Positions 6,981 through 15,324 of a DNA stretch of 64,000 nucleotides are shown here, piece after piece. Positions within the stretch are counted from its first letter, which is position 1; every line of letters starts with the position of its first letter. A program made the translations under genes and the position numbers. The notes beneath the pieces are model-generated. The model was not told where the DNA came from. It searched no databases and saw only the letters and a list, made by a program, of their open reading frames with translations. Origin of the DNA: an uncultured Eubacteriales bacterium (GTDB lineage: Bacteria > Bacillota > Clostridia > Oscillospirales > Acutalibacteraceae); contig CAKSHH010000005.1 of NCBI GenBank assembly GCA_934456435.1, forward strand, positions 62,001-126,000. Reading direction: 5' to 3'.

Positions 6981-8429
6981 TTAAAAGCGGAAATCTCGTC
7001 TGTTTGAAGATTTAATAGCCTCAATATTCTGACGTGCAATTTCTCTGACCTTTTCTTTTGGAATTTTCTCAAGCTCACGGTCAATCATTTCAAAGCCTAT
7101 CTTCTTCGTTTCGTCCGAAGCGTAGTCAATGAGATATTCCGTAAGCGTCATAAGCGCGTTGGGATGACAGCAGTTAAGTATCTGACCGCTCTTGCAAAGG
7201 CTCATAAATCTGTCGCCTGTTCTGCCTTCACGGTAGCAAGCTGTACAGAATGAAGGAATATGATCCTTTTCCATAAGCCATCTGACAACCTCGTCAAGTG
7301 TTCTTTGATCGGAAACGTCAAACTGCTCGGAATCGTGAGGACGCTCCTCCTCGCAATATCCGCCGACTGAGGTTCTTGATGCGCCGCTGATCTGCGAAAT
7401 GCCGTAGTCAAGCACCTTGCCCCTGACGGCTTCACTCTCACGGGTGGAAATAATCATTCCCGTGTAAGGAACTGCGATACGGATGCAGGCAATTATTTTT
7501 GCAAACATATCGTCTGCGAGACTGTTGTCAAACACGTCGGGATCAATGTCGTCGGCGTGCTTAACACGGGGAACACTTATTGTATGGGGACCGACACCGT
7601 GCACGGCTTCAAGGTGCTCGGCGTGCATAAGAAGTCCTGCAAACTCGTATTTATAGCCCTCAAGACCGAACAGAACACCGAGACCGACATCGTCAATGCC
7701 GCCCTCCATCGCCCTGTCCATAGCCTCGGTATGATAATCATAGTCGTGCTTGGGTCCTGTCGGATGAAGCTCCAAATAGCTCTTTTTGTTGTAGGTTTCC
7801 TGGAAAAGAATGTATGTTCCAATTCCGGCATCCTTGAGCTTTTTATAGTTTTCAACCGTTGTTGCGGCGATGTTGACATTGACTCGCCTGATATCGCCGT
7901 TTTTGTGGTGAACGGAATATATTGTCTTAATACAATCAAGAATGTACTCGATCGGATTGTTTACGGGATCCTCGCCCGCTTCAATGGCAAGACGCTTGTG
8001 ACCCATATCCTGGAGAGCAATAACCTCTCGCTTGATTTCCTCCTGGGAAAGCTTCTTTCTTGCAATATGCTTGTTCTTGTGATGATAAGGGCAGTAAACA
8101 CAGCCGTTTACACAATAATTGGAAAGATAAAGCGGCGCAAACATAACGATTCTGTTGCCGTAGAAAGCAAGCTTTATCTCGTTTGCAAGCTTATACATTT
8201 CTTCGATTTTTTCGGGAATATCGCAGGCAAGCAGAACCGATGCTTCTCTGTGAGTGAGACCGGCGCAGGTAACGCCGTGCTCCGTCTTTTTCGGACGAGC
8301 TTTTTCAAGCAGAGAATCAATGAGTTCAACATTGTTCTTGTTCTGTTCCGCGTATTCGATTGTTGCGAGAATTTCCTCATCGTTGATAAATTCTTCGGCT
8401 TTGAGTGATTTGGGATTGTAAACAGCCAT
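6981..8429 (-). CDS. hydG: [FeFe]-hydrogenase H-cluster maturase HydG
   Basis: A 482-residue radical SAM enzyme that cleaves tyrosine to supply CO and cyanide for the H-cluster of [FeFe] hydrogenase. The SAM-cluster motif CVNGCVYC (CX3CX2C, residues 106-113) and the second-cluster C-terminal region (CTACYREGRTGDRFM ... C) that separates HydG from the thiamine enzyme ThiH are both present. ATG 8429 is used because AGGA precedes it. An upstream in-frame TTG would start inside the leader. HydE, HydF and hydrogenase genes are not in the window. Expression is probably controlled by the leader at 8430-8606. Confidence 0.95.
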   Translation of the reverse strand: MAVYNPKSLKAEEFINDEEILATIEYAEQNKNNVELIDSLLEKARPKKTEHGVTCAGLTHREASVLLACDIPEKIEEMYKLANEIKLAFYGNRIVMFAPLYLSNYCVNGCVYCPYHHKNKHIARKKLSQEEIKREVIALQDMGHKRLAIEAGEDPVNNPIEYILDCIKTIYSVHHKNGDIRRVNVNIAATTVENYKKLKDAGIGTYILFQETYNKKSYLELHPTGPKHDYDYHTEAMDRAMEGGIDDVGLGVLFGLEGYKYEFAGLLMHAEHLEAVHGVGPHTISVPRVKHADDIDPDVFDNSLADDMFAKIIACIRIAVPYTGMIISTRESEAVRGKVLDYGISQISGASRTSVGGYCEEERPHDSEQFDVSDQRTLDEVVRWLMEKDHIPSFCTACYREGRTGDRFMSLCKSGQILNCCHPNALMTLTEYLIDYASDETKKIGFEMIDRELEKIPKEKVREIARQNIEAIKSSNRRDFRF

Positions 8430-8606
8430 AAAATTCTTCCTTTCCTTACAGTCAGAATAAATCTTTCTGTCAGACCGTCTTTTCAAAATAAAACCGTATC
8501 CCTGAAGAATACGGCTGAATGTTCGGCAACCGCAGATTGGTCAACGGTTACTTAAAACGTCAGCTTCCGCCTTAAAACAATTCGGCGTCAGGGTCAGTTT
8601 TCTATT
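8430..8606 (-). ncRNA. hydG 5' leader, candidate riboswitch or attenuator
   Basis: From the promoter start (about 8606) to the hydG ATG the mRNA has 177 untranslated bases. The first 90 are structured: a CGCC/GGCG hairpin near the 5' end, an AACCG/CGGTT hairpin in the middle and three CTGAC repeats. An intrinsic terminator follows at 8514-8484. CCCTGA near the 5' end (minus strand, 8593-8588) is the exact complement of TCAGGG in the terminator loop and 3' arm (8505-8500), a possible antiterminator. The layout (promoter, compact aptamer-like region, terminator, gene) is that of a transcriptional riboswitch, but I cannot assign a known class (no T-box, SAM, TPP, cobalamin or c-di-GMP consensus). 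Confidence 0.6.
8484..8514 (-). terminator. Attenuator terminator inside the hydG leader
   Basis: CCGTATTC (8514-8507) pairs with GGATACGG (8501-8494) with one G-T pair, followed by TTTTATTTT. It lies 55 bases before the hydG start with no gene ending upstream on this strand, so it can only act as a premature terminator. Confidence 0.75.
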
Positions 8607-8612
8607 ATTTTA

Positions 8613-8640
8613 ATTATAACATAGTATTATAAAAAGTCAA
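8613..8640 (-). promoter_or_regulatory. Promoter of hydG
   Basis: TTGACT (8640-8635), 16-base spacer, TATAAT (8618-8613) with extended -10 TGT. Transcription would start near 8606, directly at the 5' edge of the structured leader. Confidence 0.8.
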
Positions 8641-8647
8641 ATAAATC

Positions 8648-8676
8648 TTGAAATATTCAGCTGAAACATATATAAT
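8648..8676 (+). promoter_or_regulatory. Promoter of rodA
   Basis: TTGAAA (8648-8653), 17-base spacer, TATAAT (8671-8676). The predicted start near 8683 lies after the ATG at 8680, which rules that codon out and supports the TTG start at 8704. It is divergent from the hydG promoter, with the -35 boxes seven bases apart. Confidence 0.8.
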
Positions 8677-8703
8677 ATTATGAGATACACGGGAGGTGAA
8701 AAA

Positions 8704-9900
8704 TTGGGAAAAATAATTTATTGGTTCAAGGACTTTATTAAAGGAACGGACAAGATTCTTCTCGGTCTTTGTGTTTTGCTTTCCGCAATCGGTACGGTCA
8801 TTGTTTACAGCGCAACGCGTGTCAACCTGACGGAGGGTCAGATAATTTCAAGAGACGCAAGAACAATGTTTCTCGCTGTTGTTATGGGTATTTTCGCGGC
8901 GCTTGTGATTTCGTACTTTGATTACGAAGCGGTTGCTCGGCTGTGGCCGATTATTGCTATTGTCTGTTTGGGACTTATGCTTTCCCTTTTTGTGATAGGA
9001 AGCTCACCTGAGGGTCGTGACGACGCTATTTCCTGGATAAAGCTCGGCGGATTCTATTTTCAGCCGTCGGAGCTGCTGAAAATCGGTTTTATAATTACAT
9101 TCTCGGTTCATCTGGACAATGTAAAAAGCGAGATCAACAAGCTTAAAAATGTAATTTTGCTCGGAATCCATGCGATGATTGCAATAGGACTGGTTGTTCT
9201 TACGGGTGATATGGGTTCGGCTCTTGTCTTTATGTTTATCACAATCGGAATGTTGTTTATCGCAGGACTTCAATTGAGATATTTCCTGTTCGGTATCGGT
9301 GCTGTTGCGCTTTTGGCTCCGATCGCTTGGTTTGAGGTTCTTTCGGACTTCCAGAAGCAGCGTTTTATGGCGATATATTCACCTAATTCGTTGACCGAGG
9401 CAACGTACAACGAGGTTATTTTCCAGCAGGAGCGCGGTATGAATGCAATAAGCTCCGGCGGAGTATTCGGAACAGGCCTTTTTAACGGAACATATACTCA
9501 GAACGGACTTGTCCCCGAAAGTGAAAACGATATGATTTTTTCCGTTGTCGGCGAAGAGCTCGGTTTTATCGGCTGTATAATTGTTCTCGGACTTCTTCTT
9601 GCGATTGCAATTAAGATTCTGACCGTCGGACAGAGGGCTGTTTCAACGACAGGTAAGCTTATTTGCAGTGCTGTCGCCGTCATGGTAATTACACAGGTTG
9701 TGGTCAACGTCGGAATGTGCTTAAAGCTTCTCCCCGTTGTCGGAATCACTCTTCCGTTTATGAGCGCCGGAGGTTCATCAAATCTCTGTATTTACATTGC
9801 GATAGGTATGGTGCTCAGCGTCTATCGGTCGTCGCAGTTTAGAGAACCGGTTGAATTTAAATACGGCAAGCTGTTTACACCTTTTACGGACACATATTGA
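8704..9900 (+). CDS. rodA: SEDS peptidoglycan glycosyltransferase, RodA-like
   Basis: A 398-residue polytopic membrane protein of the RodA/FtsW/SpoVE family that polymerises lipid II glycan strands together with a class B PBP. About ten hydrophobic segments are seen, with the family motifs FQPSELLKI, a periplasmic loop with PESENDMIFSVVGEELGF, and PFMSAGGSS near the C-terminus. RodA is preferred to FtsW because no division genes surround it, but SpoVE is possible in a sporulating host. Start is TTG 8704 with GGGAGGTG at 8691-8698. It is monocistronic, ending at a strong terminator. Confidence 0.88.
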   Translation: MGKIIYWFKDFIKGTDKILLGLCVLLSAIGTVIVYSATRVNLTEGQIISRDARTMFLAVVMGIFAALVISYFDYEAVARLWPIIAIVCLGLMLSLFVIGSSPEGRDDAISWIKLGGFYFQPSELLKIGFIITFSVHLDNVKSEINKLKNVILLGIHAMIAIGLVVLTGDMGSALVFMFITIGMLFIAGLQLRYFLFGIGAVALLAPIAWFEVLSDFQKQRFMAIYSPNSLTEATYNEVIFQQERGMNAISSGGVFGTGLFNGTYTQNGLVPESENDMIFSVVGEELGFIGCIIVLGLLLAIAIKILTVGQRAVSTTGKLICSAVAVMVITQVVVNVGMCLKLLPVVGITLPFMSAGGSSNLCIYIAIGMVLSVYRSSQFREPVEFKYGKLFTPFTDTY

Positions 9901-9909
9901 TATAAAAAT

Positions 9910-9946
9910 GCTGTATCGCTCTTAATTAAGCGATACAGCTTTATTT
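9910..9946. terminator. Bidirectional terminator between rodA and the DUF2804 gene
   Basis: Perfect 11-bp stem GCTGTATCGCT (9910-9920) / AGCGATACAGC (9929-9939), eight-base loop, T-rich tract on the plus side (9940-9946) and ATTTTTATA on the minus side. It serves the convergent rodA (+) and DUF2804 (-) genes. Confidence 0.9.
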
Positions 9947-10998
9947 TACCATTTGTTATGTACTCTTTCGGCGAAAACGACTTTATCCTTTACCTCAATA
10001 ACCGTTCCGTCATCAAGGATCGCTTTGCCCGACAGTTTGCCGAAAACCTGATGAGGAAGCATACATATAAGCTTCACGTCAAGCGGAGCAACACGGTCAA
10101 TGATAGGCTCAAAATTCATTTCAAACCTGCCGTCGTTGCTTGTGAACGTCCACGGCTCGGTATAATAATATTCGCCGTTTCTGTACGGAATATGGAACTC
10201 AACCTGGTCAAGCTTATGCGATTTGCCGTTGTAGAAGAGCATATTTTCGCTTGCCGCCGAGGTGTCGCCGAATCCGTAACCGATGTTGAATCCGAATCTG
10301 CTGCCGTCGTCAAGGATCATCTGACCGCTTCCCCAGTACCAGGTGTTGTCATAAGTCCAAACTCCCCTGCCCCAGTCAAGCGTTGCAAGCGATTGGTTTT
10401 CCTCGTTGAAAGTCCAATGAAGATCGCCGAAGTTCATTTTGCCCGTTGCTCTCATGCAGTTGATTTTCTGATTGTAATAGAAGTGCTTATCCTTGTCAAA
10501 AGGTGTTGCAATTACCATGCTTTCTTCGGGTATATCAGTCAAAGTGACGTCAAATGTCAATAGCTTACCGGAATTGCAGTAATTGCCGTAGGTTCCGTAA
10601 AGCCGGCGTATTTTGCCGTCATTTTTGAAGGTCATATCACAGGTTCCGACCTTGGCGTGAATATCACCCTTTTCGCTTGTTGAGGGCAGGTTCATCTTGC
10701 CCATCGGGAAAGCTCCGATTTCGCTGTCGTTCATCTGGAACGGCTTGTCGCCGAAGCCCATGAGTGAAATGCTCAGACAGCTTACATATCCGCTGTCTGA
10801 AATTGTCAGGCAAAGTCCGCAGTCCTGATTTCCGATGTAGTAATAATCCCATTCTTTTATTCTGAACTTCGGAGCTTTGATATCATTCCTGCTGTACTCC
10901 CAGTAGAGCTTCTTTGCAAATCCCGGCTCCGTGATATTGCCGTTTGCGTTGAGAAGCTTTTGCTTTGAAGTGATTTCGTGCTGTGTAAACTCTGACAT
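9946..10998 (-). CDS. DUF2804 family protein
   Basis: A 350-residue protein matching the uncharacterised DUF2804 family by its N-terminal pattern (Q-H-E-I-T, then L-x-N-A-N-G-N-I-T-E-P-G) and the repeated D-W-G-R-G-x-W and W-Y-W-G-S-G motifs. It is rich in aromatic residues and predicted mainly beta, with no signal peptide or membrane segment. It is the last gene of a three-gene unit with a GPH sugar transporter and a YdjC/ChbG deacetylase, 13 bases after the latter, so a role in carbohydrate handling is inferred. No biochemical function can be read from the sequence. Confidence 0.8.
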   Translation of the reverse strand: MSEFTQHEITSKQKLLNANGNITEPGFAKKLYWEYSRNDIKAPKFRIKEWDYYYIGNQDCGLCLTISDSGYVSCLSISLMGFGDKPFQMNDSEIGAFPMGKMNLPSTSEKGDIHAKVGTCDMTFKNDGKIRRLYGTYGNYCNSGKLLTFDVTLTDIPEESMVIATPFDKDKHFYYNQKINCMRATGKMNFGDLHWTFNEENQSLATLDWGRGVWTYDNTWYWGSGQMILDDGSRFGFNIGYGFGDTSAASENMLFYNGKSHKLDQVEFHIPYRNGEYYYTEPWTFTSNDGRFEMNFEPIIDRVAPLDVKLICMLPHQVFGKLSGKAILDDGTVIEVKDKVVFAERVHNKW

Positions 10999-11011
10999 AG
11001 TTATCCCCTCT

Positions 11012-11911
11012 TTACTTTTTCATTTCTGCAAGATCTCTGTAATTTATAAGCTTGAATCCGAGTGATTCAATATGCTGTTTTGTTTGCGGATCCTTAAGAA
11101 GATTGTACTCCCATTCGCGTCTGAACCAAACTCCTGAAGCACCCTTGAGATCCTCTGTCGGGAGAGACGGATGCATATATGTTTCCGTTACAGCACCGTC
11201 CGGGAATGTCTTATAAAGCTCATAGATATATTCCTTGAAGTTTTCGTAGCTTTCGCTCTGCGGACCGCTCCACTCGTTCGGAATGAGGTAGTCGGGAATT
11301 GCAACGTGAAGAGCCTTTGCCTGTTCTACAACGTTGCTCAAAAGTCCGAGAACGATATTTTTGTCAACCTGAATATCAAGCATTGAGTTTGAGAACTGCT
11401 CATCTGCCAAATTTGCAGGGAAACGGAAAGGAAGACCGTATTCTGCGGCAACTCTGAATGCGACATTTAAAAGCTCAAAGCGACCCGTTGCAACGCCGTA
11501 AATGGAACCCATGTGGTTGTCAATGTGCGACGGATTGAGTCCGAGCTTTTTGAGAAGCTCTATCTGTGCAACCGCTTCGTTATAGACTTCGTCAAGGTCG
11601 GCGTGCTTTTCAAAATCGTCGCTCTCGTGATGCATATAGCCGTATTCGTCGCGGAGACTTTCCGTATTGCTGTGAGCTACGGGACCCCAACGGTAGCTGT
11701 TCCATTCATTTGTAAATGTCCAATGCACGCCTATGCAGAGTTCCGGATTCTTCTTTGCAAAGTTTACAGCATCGGGAGCCCACGGACAGGGAGCCATAAT
11801 TGTAGACGAAGTCAACGCGCTGTCCGGATCCTTGAGCAAATCAAATATAGCAAGGTTCGCACCCCTGAATGAACCAAAATCATCTGCATTTATAATCAAA
11901 TACTTTGACAT
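11012..11911 (-). CDS. YdjC/ChbG family carbohydrate deacetylase
   Basis: A 299-residue NodB-like barrel protein. The metal-binding N-terminal motif IINADDFG and the HIDNHMGS motif identify the YdjC/ChbG family, whose studied member removes an acetyl group from chitobiose and related N-acetylated oligosaccharides. The ATG at 11911 is chosen because AAAAGGTG lies at proper distance; an upstream GTG overlaps that site. It lies 14 bases after the transporter gene. The substrate is unknown, probably an N-acetylated sugar imported by the partner transporter. Confidence 0.88.
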   Translation of the reverse strand: MSKYLIINADDFGSFRGANLAIFDLLKDPDSALTSSTIMAPCPWAPDAVNFAKKNPELCIGVHWTFTNEWNSYRWGPVAHSNTESLRDEYGYMHHESDDFEKHADLDEVYNEAVAQIELLKKLGLNPSHIDNHMGSIYGVATGRFELLNVAFRVAAEYGLPFRFPANLADEQFSNSMLDIQVDKNIVLGLLSNVVEQAKALHVAIPDYLIPNEWSGPQSESYENFKEYIYELYKTFPDGAVTETYMHPSLPTEDLKGASGVWFRREWEYNLLKDPQTKQHIESLGFKLINYRDLAEMKK

Positions 11912-11925
11912 ACTGTTCACACCTT

Positions 11926-13431
11926 TTACTCTGTGGTTACTTTTGATTTATTTCTTTCGGCAATTTCCGCAACCATTTCCTGCTGTTTCTTCTCGGTAAT
12001 CTTGTAGAAGAGCATCGGAATAATCGTTGCCGCCATGCTGATTGCACCTGTGAGGATGAGAACATTCCAAAGAAGCTGTTTGCCCTCCGGAGTGATTGCC
12101 GGGGTAGCTTCGGGGTTTATTCCTGCCCAGCTGTAAGAGAACACTCCGACGAAAGCGCCGACAGCCATACCGATCTTGTTGATAAGAGTCTGCATTGCAA
12201 AGCATATACCCTCTGCTCGCTCTCCTGTTTTCCATTCGAGATAGTCAACGGTGTCGCCGATCATAGCGTAGGTAATGATGTTGTTTACGCCCTGCGGTAT
12301 TCCGAGAAGAACAAGGCCGATTGCGTTGACAACGAGCTTCCACGGTGCGTCATAGCCGATAAAGTACATCGCAAACATAACGACTGCGCCGAGAATATGA
12401 ACGTAGATATATGCCCATTTCTTGGTGAATTTCTTTGTCATCCACGGAACAAGAATTGATGCTACAAGTCCGCCGGGAACGATGAGCATTGTTATAAGGC
12501 TGAAAAGGCCCTCGTTGTTGAGAACGTATTTTGCAAAATAAAGTCCGCCGGTGTATGTATAAACCGTTCGTGCGCCGCCGAGAACACCCGAAATAACAAC
12601 GAGAAGAAGCTGCTTATTCTTAAACAGAAGCTTGAGATTATGTCCGAGTGACGGAGGAGCGTCCTTGGAAGTAAATCTCTCCGTTGTGTTTTTGAAGCCG
12701 TAGTAGAACATCGGAACCGAGACAACAACGAGCACAAGAGCGCATATAAAATATGTCCATTTTAGTGTTTCGGCATTCTGCGAAATATACTGCGGAAGGA
12801 CGTTGCCGTCTGCATCCTTGAATTTGGCTGTAACAGCGTTCGTTATAAGAGGAACACCGACTGTTACAAGACCTGCGCCGAGTGTGCATACCAGACGTGC
12901 AAAGGTAAGCACCTTGCCTCTGACAACCGTATCGTTTGTCATGCAGGTCGAAAGACCCCAATAAGGAACATCCGCAACGGTATATACCATTGACCAAATA
13001 ACATAAAGCACGGAAATTACAACAAAGGTTGATTTCGCTTTCGGCGCAAGAAACGGACAGAAGCAAAGAACAGTTGTTATTGCAATCGGAATAGCCATCC
13101 ATTTAAGGTACGGACGGCATTTTCCCCATTTAGTTCTTGTTTTGTCAACAATAGAACCCATGATCGGATCGTTGAGAGCGTCGTAAATTCTCGTAAAGAG
13201 CATAAGGAACGCAACCGCCATTGCACCTGACATACTCTTGAATACAGTACCCTTTTCAACCGCTCCGAAGAGGAGTGCGTCGGTCATAAAAACGGTAAGG
13301 AACGAACCGATTATGGTGCAGATAAAATTTTGACCGAAGCCCGTTACGCTGTAGGCAATAACTTCTTTCGGCTGAATACCCTCACCTGGAGTTGTGCCGA
13401 ACATATTATGCCAAAAGTTCTTTTTAGCCAT
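11926..13431 (-). CDS. GPH-family glycoside:cation symporter
   Basis: A 501-residue MFS-fold transporter of the MelB/XylP/UidB (GPH) type, with about 12 hydrophobic segments. The diagnostic loop NDPIMGSIVDKTRTKWGKCRP, with its conserved Asp, Arg and Gly-Lys, follows the second helix. Such carriers bring in glycosides with Na+ or H+. It leads the operon with the YdjC-type deacetylase and DUF2804 gene. The promoter is at 13483-13512, and AGAGAGG precedes the ATG. The substrate cannot be predicted, but the partner deacetylase hints at an amino-sugar glycoside. Confidence 0.92.
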   Translation of the reverse strand: MAKKNFWHNMFGTTPGEGIQPKEVIAYSVTGFGQNFICTIIGSFLTVFMTDALLFGAVEKGTVFKSMSGAMAVAFLMLFTRIYDALNDPIMGSIVDKTRTKWGKCRPYLKWMAIPIAITTVLCFCPFLAPKAKSTFVVISVLYVIWSMVYTVADVPYWGLSTCMTNDTVVRGKVLTFARLVCTLGAGLVTVGVPLITNAVTAKFKDADGNVLPQYISQNAETLKWTYFICALVLVVVSVPMFYYGFKNTTERFTSKDAPPSLGHNLKLLFKNKQLLLVVISGVLGGARTVYTYTGGLYFAKYVLNNEGLFSLITMLIVPGGLVASILVPWMTKKFTKKWAYIYVHILGAVVMFAMYFIGYDAPWKLVVNAIGLVLLGIPQGVNNIITYAMIGDTVDYLEWKTGERAEGICFAMQTLINKIGMAVGAFVGVFSYSWAGINPEATPAITPEGKQLLWNVLILTGAISMAATIIPMLFYKITEKKQQEMVAEIAERNKSKVTTE

Positions 13432-13482
13432 AAGAAAACCTCTCTTTGCTTTGTGAGACTATCCCACATTTAATCTTAAATA

Positions 13483-13512
13483 ATTTTATCACATTTTATG
13501 TCGGGTTGTAAA
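13483..13512 (-). promoter_or_regulatory. Promoter of the GPH transporter operon
   Basis: TTTACA (13512-13507), 18-base spacer, TAAAAT (13488-13483) with extended -10 TGA. It lies about 50 bases before the transporter ATG and just past the spoIIR terminator. Confidence 0.6.
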
Positions 13513-13522
13513 TTAAAAAAAG

Positions 13523-13560
13523 AAAAACCTACTTTTCATACAAATTTAAAGTAGGTTTTT
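13523..13560. terminator. Terminator after spoIIR
   Basis: Perfect 13-bp stem AAAAACCTACTTT (13523-13535) / AAAGTAGGTTTTT (13548-13560) with a 12-base loop. T-rich tracts follow on both strands, but only the minus strand has an upstream gene (spoIIR). Confidence 0.85.
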
Positions 13561-13644
13561 TATTATATTTTACCATAAGAAAAAGCGCGTTGACTCAGTA
13601 AAAACTGTATAATATAAACAATTATTTAATCTTGTCAATATTTA

Positions 13645-14259
13645 TCAGTCGTTTTCCGAAAGCTTTTCACGGACCGATTCGTAAATTTCGATGATTTTGA
13701 ATCTCGGTTCATATTTCGGTCTGCTTTGTACCAGCCGAATTTCGTCGTCGGAAAACACCTTGTCGATTTCGTCGTTCTTGTTTGCGGCAGGAACACACAT
13801 CGGCGGAAACATAACGCACCACCAGTTATGGCCCTCACCAGAACCGATAACGACTCTCAGGGCAAGATATTTTCCTGCCGGCAGGGTGACGTTTTCGTAT
13901 GTTCTTGTCGTGAAGTATTCCTTTGACAATGTTACTTTTACTTTATAGTTAAAACCTGCCTGTCTGACAAACTCATTTGCTGATTTCTCAAGTTCGCTTA
14001 ACTGCGGCTCGATTTTTTCAACGGCATTTCCGACGGTAACGCTGCCGTCAAATATGCTCTTGCCCTCCTGCAGAATAAAGTCCCTGACCCTGAGCTTTAG
14101 GTTTTGATCAACGGACGAATCCGAGTTTGCTATAACGTGCAGGCGCAGAACGTCGGAACGAATTTCTCCCGAAGTTTTCGCAAATGAACAAATTGAAAAA
14201 AAGATTGCGGCAGCCAAGCCCACAGCCAATGAAATTCTGATTTTCTTTGAAAAAGACAT
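13645..14259 (-). CDS. spoIIR: Stage II sporulation protein R (SpoIIR)
   Basis: A 204-residue secreted signalling protein. In Bacillus it is made in the forespore under sigma-F and triggers SpoIIGA to activate pro-sigma-E in the mother cell. An N-terminal membrane/signal segment is followed by the family motif RLHVIANSDS and by GHNWWCVMFPPMC near the C-terminus. It is last in a run of co-directional genes, 55 bases after the WYL regulator, and its initiation region lies in an inverted repeat (14259-14304). AAGGAG precedes the ATG. Confidence 0.95.
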   Translation of the reverse strand: MSFSKKIRISLAVGLAAAIFFSICSFAKTSGEIRSDVLRLHVIANSDSSVDQNLKLRVRDFILQEGKSIFDGSVTVGNAVEKIEPQLSELEKSANEFVRQAGFNYKVKVTLSKEYFTTRTYENVTLPAGKYLALRVVIGSGEGHNWWCVMFPPMCVPAANKNDEIDKVFSDDEIRLVQSRPKYEPRFKIIEIYESVREKLSEND

Positions 14260-14304
14260 ACAGTCAACTCCTTACCTTTGTTTGCAGATAAAGTGTTGAC
14301 TGTA
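14259..14304 (-). promoter_or_regulatory. Hairpin around the spoIIR initiation region
   Basis: Minus strand TACAGTCAAC (14304-14295) pairs perfectly with GTTGACTGTA (14268-14259). The last A of the 3' arm is the A of the spoIIR ATG. AAGGA lies in the 26-base loop and the final G of the Shine-Dalgarno begins the stem. No T tract follows, so it is not a terminator. Confidence 0.6.
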
Positions 14305-14314
14305 AAATTTTGGT

Positions 14315-15313
14315 TTATTCATACATTGCGGTAATTTCCGCAGCTTTTTCCTTGACCGCCTTTATAAGTGATTTCGGCTGCACAACACGGATATCGGAGC
14401 CGTACTGAAGAATCCAGCTCACAAGACCCTCGCTCATTTCAACGCTTGCCTTGATAAGGAAACGTCCCTCTTCGCCATGCTTCATCGGTGTGTTGTCGCC
14501 GAACTTTTCAAGAATCTCATCGAGAATCGTGTCGGAGCAGGAAAGCGTTATTTTCGCTTCCTCACCGGAGAACATATTGAAAAGCTTGTTGGAATAGTCC
14601 GCAACGTCAAACTTGTCTGTGTAAGGCGAAACCTTCGAAAACGGCTTTGCAAAGCTGTCCTGTAAAAGCTGAGCGTCAACAATTCTGTCAAGACGAAGAT
14701 GCATCAGATTCGCATACTTATTGTTGTTGCAAATCAGATAATAGTGGTCGTTTGACCACAGCATCGCATAAGGGTTGACAAGAAATGTTTTGCCCTCGCT
14801 TTTGACAAGGTACTTGTTTTCAATGGTCCTCTTGGCGTAGTGAATCATAACCTGCTTCTTGTTCTTGATTGCCTTGTCAAGCAGATGTATTGTTTCGTAC
14901 AGATCCTCCTTGTCGGTCTTTGTGGAGCCGTCAATGTAAATCTGCTCGCGGAGCTCCTCCTCCTGATACTCGCTGACAAGTCCGCCGATTTTATAAATCA
15001 GACTTTTGGTGTTCTTCTCTGAGATGAATTTTGCCGCCTGTACAGCATCAATAAGCAGTCTTACCTCAGGCACGCTGAACTTCCTGTTCCTGAGATAATA
15101 GCCGCGGTAGGGTGTGCGAACATTGACGATATCCATACCGTATTCACGCAGAACATCTATGTATCTGTAAATCGACTTGCGCTCGCAGTTTATTCCGTAG
15201 TTTTCGAGCATTGAAATTAGCTCAACTGCGGAAAAAACGTGTTCTTCGTCGGTCTGTCGGTTAAAAATATCGGCAAGAAAGAGCAGCTTTAAGCTATGAT
15301 CGCCCGTGTTCAA
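14315..15313 (-). CDS. WYL-domain transcriptional regulator
   Basis: A 332-residue regulator with an N-terminal winged helix (about residues 5-60) and a C-terminal WYL domain (about 150-235, core LVNPYAMLWSNDHYYLIC), followed by the WCX extension. WYL proteins sense ligands, often nucleotides or nucleic acids, and control stress, defence or metabolic genes. Start is TTG 15313 with GAGGTG seven bases upstream. It sits 11 bases after the GH2 gene, so it may regulate that operon. The target is unknown. Confidence 0.88.
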   Translation of the reverse strand: MNTGDHSLKLLFLADIFNRQTDEEHVFSAVELISMLENYGINCERKSIYRYIDVLREYGMDIVNVRTPYRGYYLRNRKFSVPEVRLLIDAVQAAKFISEKNTKSLIYKIGGLVSEYQEEELREQIYIDGSTKTDKEDLYETIHLLDKAIKNKKQVMIHYAKRTIENKYLVKSEGKTFLVNPYAMLWSNDHYYLICNNNKYANLMHLRLDRIVDAQLLQDSFAKPFSKVSPYTDKFDVADYSNKLFNMFSGEEAKITLSCSDTILDEILEKFGDNTPMKHGEEGRFLIKASVEMSEGLVSWILQYGSDIRVVQPKSLIKAVKEKAAEITAMYE

Positions 15314-15324
15314 TTCTTTTCACC

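Noticed and set aside
7557..8408. 283-codon plus-strand ORF
   Set aside because: It is the antisense shadow of hydG: no ribosome site, Cys-rich low-complexity translation, and the hydG frame is unmistakable.
8484..8514. The hydG-leader hairpin as a plus-strand terminator
   Set aside because: No T tract follows on the plus strand and no plus-strand gene ends upstream.
13590..13613. TTGACT and TATAAT on the plus strand
   Set aside because: The spacer is only 12 bases and there is no plus-strand gene downstream; the sequence runs into spoIIR antisense.
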